A stretch of DNA of 64,000 nt from Haliaeetus albicilla (taxonomy: Eukaryota > Chordata > Aves > Accipitriformes > Accipitridae): assembly GCF_947461875.1 (NCBI RefSeq), contig NC_091492.1:22363822-22427821 (forward strand), written 5' to 3'. Both the position numbers and the translations under genes were made by a program. The notes beneath the pieces were generated by a model. The model was not told where the DNA came from and searched no databases. It saw only the letters and a program-made list of their open reading frames with translations. The stretch's first letter is position 1; each line of letters begins with the position of its first letter. This document shows positions 26,200 to 39,100 of the stretch, piece by piece.

Positions 26200-26752
26200 T
26201 GGCATATCAAGAACAGATTTATTTAAAAAGTGACAATCATGTAGTTCATCTTGTGAAGATCTCTGCGGCACTGGCAGCCTGGCCTCAGCCCCTGTGCTCG
26301 CCAGGAGCATGTGGAGTGTGTAATGAATGGCAGGGAGGCAGGGGCTGGCACAGCAGCAGCCACAGGGTCCCAGGCCTGACCCAGCCAAGAGGTGACGGAG
26401 ACAAATGCAGCTCTGACAGCAGTGAGGAAGATGTCGGGTAGCTGAGAAATGCCTGAGGAATATCCCAGCCCGTGGTGCAGAGCTGCTGAGTCAGGCAGGG
26501 GTGGCCCCCTTGGAGGATGCACAGTTAGAAAAAATACAAAAACAAGGTCTCTAGAAAATGTTGATTCTTGCACAATAGAAAATAGATCTGCCTGATTTTG
26601 GAAAGCAATTTGGTTTTTAACATCTAGTGCTGATTGTTCCCCCACAGTGCAGGAGGGCGATGCCGGTGGCTGTGCACGCGCTCGGGGGCTGGTGTGCCTG
26701 GAAATCCTGGGAGAAGGCTCGCTCCTGCCCCGCGACCGCATGCGGGCCAAGG
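26200..26752 (-). other. HSD11B2: HSD11B2 3' untranslated region
   Basis: From the stop at 26753 down to the poly(A) signal. It includes an AT-rich patch (~26520-26630) that stands out from its GC-rich surroundings. An open frame runs through it in another frame of the last exon, but it is not the enzyme. Confidence 0.8.
26218..26223 (-). terminator. HSD11B2: Poly(A) signal AATAAA of HSD11B2
   Basis: TTTATT on + strand (AATAAA on -), 530 nt after the HSD11B2 stop codon. Confidence 0.75.
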
Positions 26753-27114
26753 TCAGGCCTTCTTCACATCGTTGTGGTGCTCTTGCCGCAGCGCTCGGGG
26801 CAGCTTGGGGTTGATGAAGAATCCTTTCAAGAACAAGTCTCGGACAAAATATGGCAGGTAGCGGTGTATGAAATACATGAGCCCAAGGCCCTGCCCTGGG
26901 TAGTAGCGCACAGCTGGGTTGGCAGCCAGGAGCCCGTCCGTGATGCTGTTCACCACTGCGCTGAGGTCCTCCACCGCCACCTTCATGAACTGGATGAACT
27001 GGCGGTTGATCTCCTCCACGTAGTCCTCGCCATAGGCCTGCAGCAGCTCTCGGGGCAGGCTGGCCACCAGCCGCTGCTTCTGCAGGTTCCAGAAGGCAGG
27101 GTCGCACGTCGTCC
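26753..27114 (-). CDS. HSD11B2: HSD11B2 exon 5 (C-terminal region and stop)
   Basis: Acceptor cttgcag; begins GTTCDPAFWNLQKQRLVASL, includes RYYPGQGLGLMYFIHRYLPY and ends HHNDVKKA then stop at 26753-26755. Contains the substrate-side and C-terminal region of the enzyme. Confidence 0.96.
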
Positions 27115-30100
27115 CTGCAAGGACGTGGGCCCCCATGAGCTGTACAGTCCCCCCTCCTCCAGCCCCCTTGGCATGGGTGCCAGCAGTCCTCAGTCCGCTC
27201 CCAGCCTCCTGGGAAAGTCCTGCTGAAATCCTGGCAAAGATATGCCATGAGGGAGGCACGGTGGTAGCACCGTGGTGGCTCTTGGTGTTGTGGGACTGGG
27301 ACAGCAGTCTTGAACCCTGCCTGCAAGGGGGATAGTGCTACCATAAACACGTCTGAGCTGGTTCAGCCAGCTCTGGTAGCTGAACTGCTGGCAGGGCTTG
27401 ATCCTGACCCTACCTCACACCAGCTGGAGCCCAAAGGCCACAGGAGGGCCACCGTCCCTAGGGAGGTGGCTGGCGATGCTCAGAAGTTGCATCCTGCACC
27501 ACCAGCTGCTCCTGCTACTGGTCCATCTTCTGCCTCCCCGAGTTACCTGCCCTTTGCCTGTGGGCGCAGGTAGCAAGTGGGCACTGACCCTCTTACCTGT
27601 TTTGTAGTAGCCAGGCAGGACAAGGCTGACTTTGACCCCCCAGGGCTGGAGCTCGCTGCGGAAGGTGTCCATGAGCAGGCTGAGGGCTGCCTTCGAGGCC
27701 CCGTAGGCTGCCAGGCAGGGGAAGGGTAGGTCACCTTGCAGGAGCAAAAGGATGAATGAGCGAGCTCTCAGGCAGCTGTCTATGTGGTTGGGGGCAGGCA
27801 GGACCAGGAGGGCTTGCGTAGGGACACGCTCCTGGCCCCTGCACAAGGGCTTAGGTTTTGTTTTGCTGAGAAAGCAACTGGAATTTGCTTGAAATTAGTG
27901 TGTTTTAATGGGGGGGAAGAGGATGCTGGTTTTCCCTCCCTGGCCAGCCAAAGCTTGGGGTTGTCATCTCCAATGTAGGCGTGTGGCAGCTGGGCTGGGC
28001 TTGCCCACGCTGCCTGCCACCGGGCTGCCTGTCTCCAGGATGCACAAAGAGCCCCATGGCTCCCCATTTCTGGGTGCCCGCTCTGGGGCTCAGCGATGCC
28101 ACCGGGTTGCTGGTGCCAGCCTGATGCAGGCTGGCTGGGGAGGTGGAGGTGCCCGGGGCGGGTGGGAGCCGTGCTGCACCATGGGGATGCCCGACCCGCA
28201 CCCAGGCTGGGGGTGCCAGGGGTCTGGCGGGCCATGCCGAAGGCAGGCTGCTCACCTGCGGGGCTGCTCACGGTGACAATGCGGCCGCTGGTGGAGCGGA
28301 GCAGGGGCAGCAGCCCCTTGGTGAGCTCCAGCGAACCGAAGAAGTTCACCTCCATGCAGGTGCGAAACTTGCCCAGCGGCGAGAGCTCAGCATCGGCAAT
28401 GGTGTCATTGAAGCCAGCGTTGTTCACCAGTCCCCAGAGCCCTGCAGGGATGGGATGCTCAAAGAGGCAACCCGAATGGGTGACCCCCCCCACCCCCACC
28501 CTGGGGATCCCAGCTACTCCCCAGCTCATGGGGGTCCTGCAGGGGAATTGTTGGGTGCCCTAGGACAAGCCCCATTAGCAGAGGCTGTCGACACAGGTGC
28601 CTGCAGGGATGCAGCCCACAGGGGGGAGCACGGAGAGGCCTGGCACTGCCACACTGGCTGCAGGCTGAGGTCCTGGGAAGCTGCACGGGGTCCCCGGGGA
28701 AGGGGTGTACCAAGGGCTCCTACCTGTGCTGTTGGTGTGGGCCTGGACGTGCTGCAGGACGCGCTGGATGTCCTCCGGCTTGGTCAGGTCCATCTGCAGC
28801 AGTGTCAGACTCGGCGAGCAGCTCCTGCGCAGCTCCTGGGCGCCGGGACCCTGTGGGTCCAGCACGCTGGCAAACACCCGAAAGCCCATGGCGTCCAAGT
28901 GCCGTGCTGTCGCCTGCCCGAAGCCTGAGTCACAGCCTGCAAGAGCCAAGAGGAGCCCTGCAGTGGGTGGTGACAGCCACCGGCCAGCTGTCCCCAGCCC
29001 CCAGGGACCCCTTAGCTCTGCCTCTGCATCCCCAGGGACCAACTTCAGGGACCAAACCTTCCCCTCCCCCCAGCATCAGTCCCCCTCCTCGGGACCACCC
29101 TGGCTCATCACCCTGCTCCCAGGGACATGACCTTGCTCTGGGGCATTCGCAGGTCGCGGAGCTGCTGTTTTCTATCATCACACACACAGGAGGAAGAAAA
29201 CACTCCCTTATCTGCAACCCCATCGCACCCTGAGCGTCTCTCTGATGTGAGGTGCAGGTAAAACTGCGGGCATGCTGAAGCACCGGGACAGCCCAGAGCA
29301 ATGCGGGGTGGAAGCCATCAACCCCCAAAATAAACAGCCTCCAAAAGCTCCATCGGGCACCATGCAGAGCTGGCACAAGGCTCCATGGGAGACGCTGCCT
29401 CTCCCTGACTGCTTTTTGCCTCCCAGAAATGGTGGCCAAGAGGCACAGCAACTCCTCACCTGGCTGGGGTGCCGAGGGGATTAAAAAGGGGGAGGAAAAA
29501 AAGAGAGATCCTGGTCTGTTCCTGCCACCCCTCATCCTTCAAGGGAGCAGCTGACTGGGATGTCCCATGCTGGAGAGCACTGGGTGCTGCCATGCCTGGG
29601 TCCAGCCTCATCTCCTCCATTTCAGCTTGAGCAGGGGCACTGCAGGTGACACCATCACCCACAAAGCCACTGTCGGGGCGGCTGGGGGACAGCCTGGGCG
29701 GGAGCTGGGTGTCACAGGGCAGCTGCAGGACCAGTGGCCGGGGCACAGCGGCTGGGACGCAAACAAACAGCGGCAGCAAGGTACAGCCTGTTCCTGGGGT
29801 GATGGCAGTGCTGATAGCTCGGAGGAGCCTGCACCACTGCTGCTGCCCAGTCACATTAACCATTAACAAGGGAGCGCTGCAGGGGCAGCCCCATGGGCCC
29901 TGCACCCTCCTGCCCGGCACCCTTGGGTGCTCCTTAGGACATGCCTGAGAAAGGGCCCTATCCGGCACCTGGAGCCACCCCAGGATTGACACAACGGCAG
30001 CCCCAGGCACTGCCACCCACTCCATGGGCCCCCACGAGACAGCAGCCCCTCTCCTGCCAGCCCCAGGGTGGGCATGGGGACTGGCTGCCCCCCTTCAGCT

Positions 30101-33100
30101 CCCTGCTCCCACACCCCCAGGCTGGGGTCGGGGCACTGCTGGCTCCAGCTCCCGGGGTGCTAGCTAAGCCATCCTCGGCTTGGCATCCACGGGCTGGTCC
30201 CCAGCTCGGCTTTATTGCTGCAGCAGAAACCCATAATAAAGCCCCTGGCCAGAGGCCAGGGCAATAACACACCCCAGAGGTGCTCAGCTGGCAGGAGGGG
30301 GCTGCAGGGGGACCCCCCACCCTGCTTTCCCATGCAACACCCAGCACCCATCATGGGTGCATGCTGGGCCAGCTCAGCATCGCCCCCAGCGCCGCAGGGG
30401 ATGCTGAAGCTGCTGCGGGCTGCCAGCTGCACATCCGCCTCTCCCCTCCCTGGGAACAGGTCGTGCTGCCAGCAGCCGGCCAGATAAGGTGCATTTCACT
30501 TTTCCCAACAAGGCAGGAGAAAACTGCAATAAAGATAAGGTTCAAAAATAAAAGTGCTCGCAGCCACGGCCTCACGATGCTGCAGCCAGCACCCTGCCTA
30601 CCACCGCCGCCGGGACACGGTTACCTGCACTGCTCCTGCCCCAGCTGGCAAGAAAAGCTTCCAGTCCAAACACCAAGCTCCCCATCACCTCCTGAGCCTC
30701 AAAACACTGGGAAACATCCCAAAAACCCGAGAGACAGGTTTGCCGGCTTGTTACAGGCAAGCCTGGCAAGGAGGGAGCAAACACAGCCGCGTGCTGTCCG
30801 AGCCAGGCAGGGTTTGTTTTGCCTTAGAGGAGTGGGGCAGTCGGAGGGTTTGTTTCGGAAGTTTTAATTTATTCACACACACACACACACACACACAAAA
30901 AAAAAAAAAAAAACCACCCCTCCTGGGAGGCTGGCAGGAGGCCCGGGGCCAGGAGGGTGAGGATGCTCTGGTGTCATTTAAGGTCTCCAGCACTGCTCGG
31001 CTTCCCAGCCGCCGCACTCAGGCATGGCCAAGAGTGCAGGGAGGGACAATTAAATCCTCTGGGACTATAACACATGGTCCCAAAACACAGCAGCTCGCTG
31101 AGGACCATGCTCGTTCCCTGTGGCTACCAGCACTCAAGTCGCCGGCCTCGCCGGGGCTGGCATGAGAGCCGCTGCCGCTGGCTCAGCTCCGCCGGGAGCG
31201 CTGGAGCCAGCCAGTCTGCATGGCCCCGGCGAGGCTGGCGCTGGGCACGCCGCCCTCCAAGGATGCTGCATCACGAGGAGATGTCGGCGCCAGCTCCCCT
31301 GCTCCCAGCTTGCCAACCGGTTTTGCATCCGTGCCGGCGGGAGGGACCGTGGTCAGACCGAGCGCAGAAGCCCAGCATAAGGAGCGCAGCAGAGGAGAGC
31401 AGGCGGGTTGAAGCCCCCCATCGCATCCCCCCCCGTGGGCCCCGGGCCAGCAGCCAGAGGCTTTTGCTGCAGCAGGAGCGAAGCCTGAACCCGGGTTGCA
31501 AAATCTAGCAGCACTCTGCAGGCTCGGCAAGCAGGGGCAAACACCGGCTCCAGGGGCTTGCTGGCCTTCTGCTGGAGCACTGGATCGGCAGCAATTCCCC
31601 CAGGACTTTGCAGAAGCTCCAGCCACTGCAGTGACTCCCCCAGGAGCAGGGCACACCAGCCTCCGCTGGGATTTTGGCAAACAAGCCCCGGCTTTACCTA
31701 TCTTGAGCAAGCAAAAAGGTTTGGCCTCCAGCATCACCGTTGGGGTGCCCTCTCACCCACTCAGGAAGGGCGAAGAGGACTGACCACGCAGCATCGTGTG
31801 CCCACCACCCAGAGATGCCCCTCGCCAGTGAAAGCAGAGACACTGGAGGGCTGAGCTGTGCCAGCCCAGCAGCTCCCGGCCAGCCTGCATGAGCCTCGGC
31901 TGCCCAGCCGTAGTGGGGGTAGGCACCATTCACGCTTCCTCGCTGCTGGGAGCCAGGTTGGGCTCACGTGCCACTGGCTGAAGCTGCCATCCCAGTTTGG
32001 TGTGGGCCCATTGCTTTCGGGTGAGTCAGGCATGGCATGGCACTGGCTTTTTTGCTGTCTCATATTCGCGCTGCTCCTGCAGCCAGCACCAAGGCTGCCA
32101 CGCATGGCCACATGCTCAAAATCAACACCACGGTTTGCTGAGCAGAGCCGAGATGGGTGATAACACGGCTACCGCCCGCGAGCTGCCAAACCACAACCAA
32201 CCCCCCTCACCCTTGCGCCCACTGCCAGCACGGTATGTGATGGAGGGCTGGTGGCACAGGTCCGCAGCGCTCACCCCACGCAGCTCACAGGTCCAGGAGC
32301 GGCTTCCCCACCGGAGCTGTGAGCTGTGAATCCTCATCCCTGAGCTGTGGAGCTGCAAGCTGTGCATCCTCATCCTCAAGCCATGAGCCATGCATCCTCA
32401 TCCCTCAGCCACACACAACAGGAAAGGATAAGCACAGACCTGCAAAACCTCAGCAGCTAGAAGCACAGCTTGGCTGAAGAAGCTCCATGCAGCTGCAAAG
32501 CTGCCAAAAGCCTTGTGGGTGCCTGGGTACAGCAGCAGCTCCCCAGGAGCTGCTCTCTCCAGGGCCACCCCAGCCTGGGACCCCAGCATGGAAGCTAGAG
32601 AGGGGTTACCCCAGGACTGAGCATCCCTCTGATGGACCGGCTCCCCTGGGGTTAGCCCTGGCAGCATGGGCAGCCAGCAGCCCCAGGGGCACCTGTGGCA
32701 AGGGCAGGCAGCAGGGCGGCTGCTGGGCATCCCTTGAGGATGCCCCATCTTTCACCAAGCCAGGAGGCAGCTGGGTGCTTGCCAGCTGGGTTGGGCACCT
32801 AGAGCAGCATCACCCCCTCCCCAGCTCTGCGGGCCATCACCTCAGTGCCCCACTTCCCCCCTACAGCCCTGCCACCGCTCCCTAAATCCTAGAACATCAA
32901 TCCCACCTCCCACACAGAGCTTTTGGGCTGTGTGTCCCACCACCCTGTCCAAGATGCTTCGCCAAGACAGGACTGTCACCAGCCTCCCAGCCCTGGGATG
33001 GTGTGGGGCTCAAGGACACCTTCAGCCGGAGGGGAGCCGGGGCGCAGAGGCCGAGCAGATTAACACTCTGAGCTGCTTGTTTCCATAGGCTCAAACTCAA

Positions 33101-36100
33101 ATCCTGCCTGGGAAGCCAAGCTAAACACGGCTGATGTTTTGCTTGGAGGTGTTGCCTTCTGGCCCCGGCAGGATTCATCGCTGCCACCTCAGACCCAGCT
33201 CCTCTGGGTGCGGGATGGGATCGAGCCCGGCCGCATGGCAGGGAGGCTCTGCCAGGCACCCGAATGGGAGCAGCAGGGACTGATCCTGTCTCAGGTGCTT
33301 GGGGACAGTCATCCTGGCTCCATCCTGGGAGCACCATGGGAACCCTGTGGAGGAGGAATCCCGGGGCAAGGTGGCATCAGAGGGGATGGGGCACCCCAAA
33401 AGGGACTCAGGGAGGGGGGGGGGTCCCTGTACGGAACAGGTCCAGGCAGGACGAAGCGCCCAGCAAAATCACGCGTGGGCAAGGCCCTGCGGCCAACACC
33501 TCCCGGATGCCGCCCACGTCTGGAGCAAGGAGCGATAAAGGGGTGATGTAAGCCCCAGGCGAGAGGGAACAAATTCTTGGCAGGGCACTGGGGAGGGAGG
33601 GGACAGCAGGAGCACCTGTGCCCATGGCAGCTGAGCCACCACAGCCACCTGCCAGCTCCAGCCTCCCCAGCCAGCCATCACCCACCGCCCGCCTGCACCC
33701 AAGGTCCTGCTGGGGGACCAGGGCCGGGCAGGGGCACTGGCAGCCCCCCCAGCCCCACTGCAGCTGGTGGCATCGCCGTCAACAGGAAACCGCACCCCAG
33801 CCGGCGGCTCGCACGACAGCATGCTGTGCTGGCAGCAGGGTATCCCCGCTCCCCACGGAGCCCCCCACAAGCAGCCTCCGTGCCTGGGTGCTGGTGGATG
33901 GGGCCAGGGTGGTAGCAGCCCCAGTGATGCTGCTGCTGGTCCTCAGTGCCTGGTTTTGGGAAGCCATGAGCCTAATTAAATTAAATTAAACCCAGGGAGA
34001 CGCGTGCCTCCAGGGATGACCCAAATCCCACCCCCAAAGCCCTGGTGAGTGGACAACTCACAAGCCCCCCTCCCAAGCAAAGCCTCAGCCTCCTTCCCCG
34101 GGCAGGACCTCAGCCAAAGGGGGGCACACACCACTTCCCGGGGACCCTCCGCACAGCACAGCCATGCCAGAGGGAGATTACTGGCCAGGATGCTGACAGC
34201 TCCTGCAGCCTGGGACAAAGTGCCACATCTGCATCCCTCCAGCAAGTTCTATGGGTCCAGGTGGGGGGTCAGGCAGCCCCTGAGCCCCCCTGGGAGGCCC
34301 ATGAACCACAGCAGAAGGCAGAGCTGGGGGTAATGTGCCCATTACCACAGGGGGTACACAGGTGACCCAACCCCCTCTCCACGCTGGGGACAAGGGCCAG
34401 ATGGTGTGAATTACAAAGGATTAGCCGAGTGTTTCTGAAGCTTCACACGCCATCACCTCCACCCGGGAAGATATCTTTCACTTAAACAAAACAGAAGGGG
34501 GGAAAAAAAATCTGATTTTCTGCCTAGACAACCCAAAGCAGCCAGACAGAGATGACAAGGAGCCCCGAGGCTGGCACAGATGGGCCCACAGCTCCTGAAT
34601 TAAAGCCCATTTCTCAGGAGCAGGTGCCAGCTCCAGTGCATCAGTATTGGGGACCCAACAGCACAAGAACAGCCGTAAGATAAATCAGTGTCAGGAACCA
34701 CAGCCCTCTCCATCACTAAAAGCCACCCAGATGCCTTATCCCCTGCCCGCCCCCCCCGCCCCCCCCCCAAAGCTGTAGGCAGCAGATGCTGCTTGCAGCC
34801 AGCAGGGCTAACGAAGCCAGGAGCTTGTTATATTGCAAATGGCCCTGGTACATCCAAGACAGAAATGAGCCCAGCCACCTTCCGCTGCACAAGGCCAGTG
34901 CCTGGCGTGATGCTCGAGGAGGTCAGGATCCATCCACGAGCTTGCGGTCAGCCTCAGCCCCAGCCCAGGCTTTAAGCTCTCTCAGGAGGGCAGCTTCGCA
35001 CCCAGACCCGCTAAGCTCAGTCTAAGGGCTTGCACCAGCACAGTCAGCAGGTGCAAAAGCACCAGAGTCTTCTTCAGACACAGAGCAGCAGGCACAGCAC
35101 AGCCCGGGTGATAACCCAGCCCCGGCACAGCAGTGATGCTGCTGCTGGTGAGGACAAACCCAGGGCTCACAAACAGGCAGCGCGGAGGAAGTACCTCTCT
35201 TCCCAGTAATGCTGCGGCACTTTGGGGTTTCACAGAAAAAGGGCACAGGAATTTCCTAGAAGCAGCCACTTGCCGCTTCCCGGGGCTGGACAGCATATTC
35301 CAGCAGCTGCTGCCTCCACCGAGGGCAGATCCTCTCCCCAAAAGAAGCAGCCAGACTCCCGTAGTCAAGGATTCGAGCCTTCTGCAGGCAGGGATGAGCA
35401 GGAGAAGCAGCAGCGTGGACATTACCTGGGAAAGGGCACTGCCTGGGATGTCCTAGATGGATATCCCCCCAAGAAGAGGAAGTTGTGAAGAGCTGTGGTG
35501 ATAACTGGGTTAATAATCACCTTCAGAGGGAACATGGCGAACTGGGAACATGGACCTGTCGAGCCACAAAAGTCATCCATCAGCAAGAGCTGTCGCTGGG
35601 AAGGACACCCATGGCCCAGGGACAGCTTGACCGTATCAGTGCCGATGCCAAGCCAGTGCCAGTAACACATCTGCCTGGGATCTTGGAGAGGGAGAGGCCA
35701 GGTGGGAGCCAAGCTAGGAAGCCAGAAAGCTCCACCAGCCACAGCCAGGGAAAAGAAAATGGAAAAAAAAAATAAAGCTACAGCAGTTTCAGTGGAGTTA
35801 TATCAGTTCAGGTGTATTTTGGTGATGAAATTCTACTTTGCTTGTAAGGTGCCATCTCATCAGTCCCCTTGTCACAAGAATAAACTCCCACCACATGCCA
35901 CAAGCCCAGGCAAGCAGAAAAATGGGTGCAAGCCCTGCCCATCCCCTCATCACGATGGGCTCTGCATTTGCTCCCTTGCAGCTTCCAGATCCATGTGGAG
36001 CTCAGGTTTTGGGGTTTGTTTTTTGGTTTTTTTGTTTGTTTTTTGTTGTTGGGTTTTTTTTTTTTTTTAGAAACTGAGCAAAACACTTGAGTGACCACCA

Positions 36101-39100
36101 GCTGAGCTTCAGCCAAGACAGCTTTTGCAATACATCGAGCTGTTTAGATCTCCAGGCTAAAAGCCATACCTCTACAGCCACCTCAAGCCCCACCAGCCCC
36201 TTCTGTACCCGATTTAAGTTGTCCTCTCCTCACCCTCCACCTGCAGCTCCCACCAGCTCTTCAGAGTCAGAGTTTGAGTATCACAAGACTATTTTGGTGC
36301 ATCTTCCCAAAATACATGAAGGTGGCCCTCCAGGCTGATGTGCTTGGACACAGTTGTGCTGACCAAGGCTGAATGGCAATGCACAGGGCAGCACCCACAC
36401 GTGCCCTTCAGCTTGGGACAGCACAGGCAGAGGCCAGCACACCAGCTGAAGGGAGGACAGGAGTCACCAAGGGATGGCTGCACACCCCAGGTTATAGAGC
36501 TTGTCTCCACCTGGTAAGTGGGACCCTGGAGAGGAGCAAGCATCCGTCACATTGGTCACTGGACAGGGTCATGAGAAGCAGATGCACACAGCATGATGTT
36601 TATGCCAAACTGGAGCATGGCCACCAGAGCAGAGAAACAGGGTAGGGAGGGATCACAAATCTGCTCACAGGTATGTCTGGTGGAAGCTGAGAGACCCAGC
36701 ACAAGAAGATCACCACCACCAGAAGAAACAGAGAAAGGCTTGAAAGAAGAGGCCAGACATTCAAAGCATCCACAGAAGACATCACAGCAGGTACCTCCTC
36801 CAGGACCTTGGCTCACCAGCCCATCTATCCTCTCCATCCCCAGCCTGCCTGGGGAGCACCCACCATCTGGCTCCCCAGGGTCAACCACCCAGCAAAAGGA
36901 TGTACCGCCACAAAGCCTGTAAAGCTGAAAACTGCTTTTCAAGATTACAGCCTTAGAGCCAGCAAATCCCAGGACAGCACCACGTGCGACAGGGAAGCCA
37001 GCTTCCAACAGGGAAGTTGAAAAAGCTCAGGGGCTGGCAGCTCTCCAGGGCAGAAGGAAGCAGAAGGGATACATTGCATGTGGAAGCACGCACAGGCTGG
37101 GACAGAGGAACAGGGACTGGGGATAGTGGGTGTACCATAGCACCCTGAGAAGGAGGTAACAGGCATAATGCTGGGCAAAGTTTAAAAAAGAAGTCCTAGA
37201 CTATACCTATAGCAACACACTGACAGCATGAGGGCAATGGTCTTGGGTGTTTTCCACCTTGCAGGCTCTGCAGCAGTATCTCAGATCTGAGATTACAGGA
37301 GGAACATCAGGAGGTGAAAAGGCATGAAAGCCCTGCAGCCTTTCCTCCTGCATGGGTCAGCTGGGCAAGCAGAGGTCCCCCAGCAGGAGTTTTGGGCCAG
37401 CACTGAAAGAAGACCATGAGGAGAAGGCAAATGCTTGCCCAGGCTTGGTGGAGGCACCTTGAAGACACCCCCCCAATCCCTGCTCAAGCCAAACCCCAGC
37501 TGGGCAAGCCCACCACCCCCGTGCTACCAGTAGTAAAAGCAGCATGGCTCTTCTGTAACCAGATCCTGGCTTGAGGGGAGCTAGACTCAACAGTGGGTAA
37601 CACAATCCCAGACCTCATTAAAGATGTGCTGCTCATTGGGCTAGAGGGCAGCAACTGCCTACACTTCTTCCAAAGTATCCATTCCCATCTGACAATCTCA
37701 TTTCTGCAGGGAAGTCTCTGCTTTGTTGCTCTCATGTCCCCACATAACCCTGAGCACTAATCAAGCCAGCTTGGGTTTCTCTACCAACTCTGTTCTCCCA
37801 CAGTGTGCAACTTCTATGTGCTTTTCCTCCTGATTAGCTGTGCTCATAATTTTTGGTTAACAGTGCTAAAAAAAACACCCCAACAGGTCTGTGTCATTAG
37901 TGGGCTTCAAAAATGCTTATTTAATAGATAACTGAGAAAAGGCTGAGTGTATATATCTACATGTCTGCAGTGAGCAGGGGTAGGTATCTGTTTCTGAAGC
38001 AACCTAGCAAGGGCAAGAAGAATCCTAAAACCATGGAGGGCTGCTGACAAAGTGGGGGGAGAGCTTCAGCCCTGCAAAGAGACAGAGAAAGCAGGTTTTC
38101 TGCTCTACTCTCAGAAACCAGCAGCAAAACCCATAACTAGAGTTAAATGTTGCCTTTTTTTTTCTTTAAATATGCAGGGGATTGCTGTACACCAGGGTTG
38201 GAGTTTGGGTGTTTGGTTTTCATCCTGTCCCCCCCATCTCAGCTTGGAGGAACAGTTGTCTCTGCTGTTAATTTTTAATAGATCCTGGAAAAACCAAAGC
38301 AGTTCCAGGGAATGAGCTGATTTTCAGCCTGCATTTAACCTGGGTGAGACCCCATGTATCTCTAAGCTGGTTTACCAGCTCCAGAAGCAGAGTGGAAGTT
38401 GCCTCTGGAGAGCTATGGTGTCTCTGCATGAAGCTTTACTCATCACAGGGCTGCTGGCAGGCTCAGCACCAAATACAGGCTGTGAGCATGCCATGCTGGT
38501 GCTCCACCTGGAGCAGAGGTGCTCATCCCAAAGCCAGCATGCATTACTTGACAGCCCCAGCGTCTGGACCCCCGACATTTCTCAATCACCCAGGTTAGCT
38601 GGAAAACAGGTCTAAGAGACAACATCAAAGTCCAGATGGGAGCGATGCTGCTCTTTTACAAAGGAAAGTGATTTACCTTCATGGCAGAACTGTGAGAATC
38701 CCATCTGGATTGAATCACTCTGTCCTGCCACAGTCACCAGATGCTTCAACATCTGTTGAGTCCATGGGAAACGTCAAAGCTCCGCTTGACTACGATCAAG
38801 TTGCAAAACCTCTGTTAACCTTGAGCATGATCTGAAGCTCTGACCCATTTCAGATTGTTAATGGGGCATGCAATTGTAACAAGAGAGCCTCACCAGGGGA
38901 AACCGAGTTTCCCCTGCAGCGAGGAAGGAAAAGAGAGGAGAGCATGGCAGGTTTGGGTCTGGAGCAGCCTGACCTGCCAATTGGTTTTGTTCACAAAGAT
39001 GATTTGTTGGGGGACAGACTGGTCTGCAGGTGCTGGCTTTGTAGGCTACACCAAGAAGGAGCAAGGATGCAAGAGACCTAAATCGCCTCCCCCAGGCAGC

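Noticed and set aside
26223..27350. 375-codon open frame on the minus strand
   Set aside because: Overlaps HSD11B2 exon 5, its acceptor and the 3'UTR in a different frame; the true enzyme frame is clear from homology, so this is a shadow.
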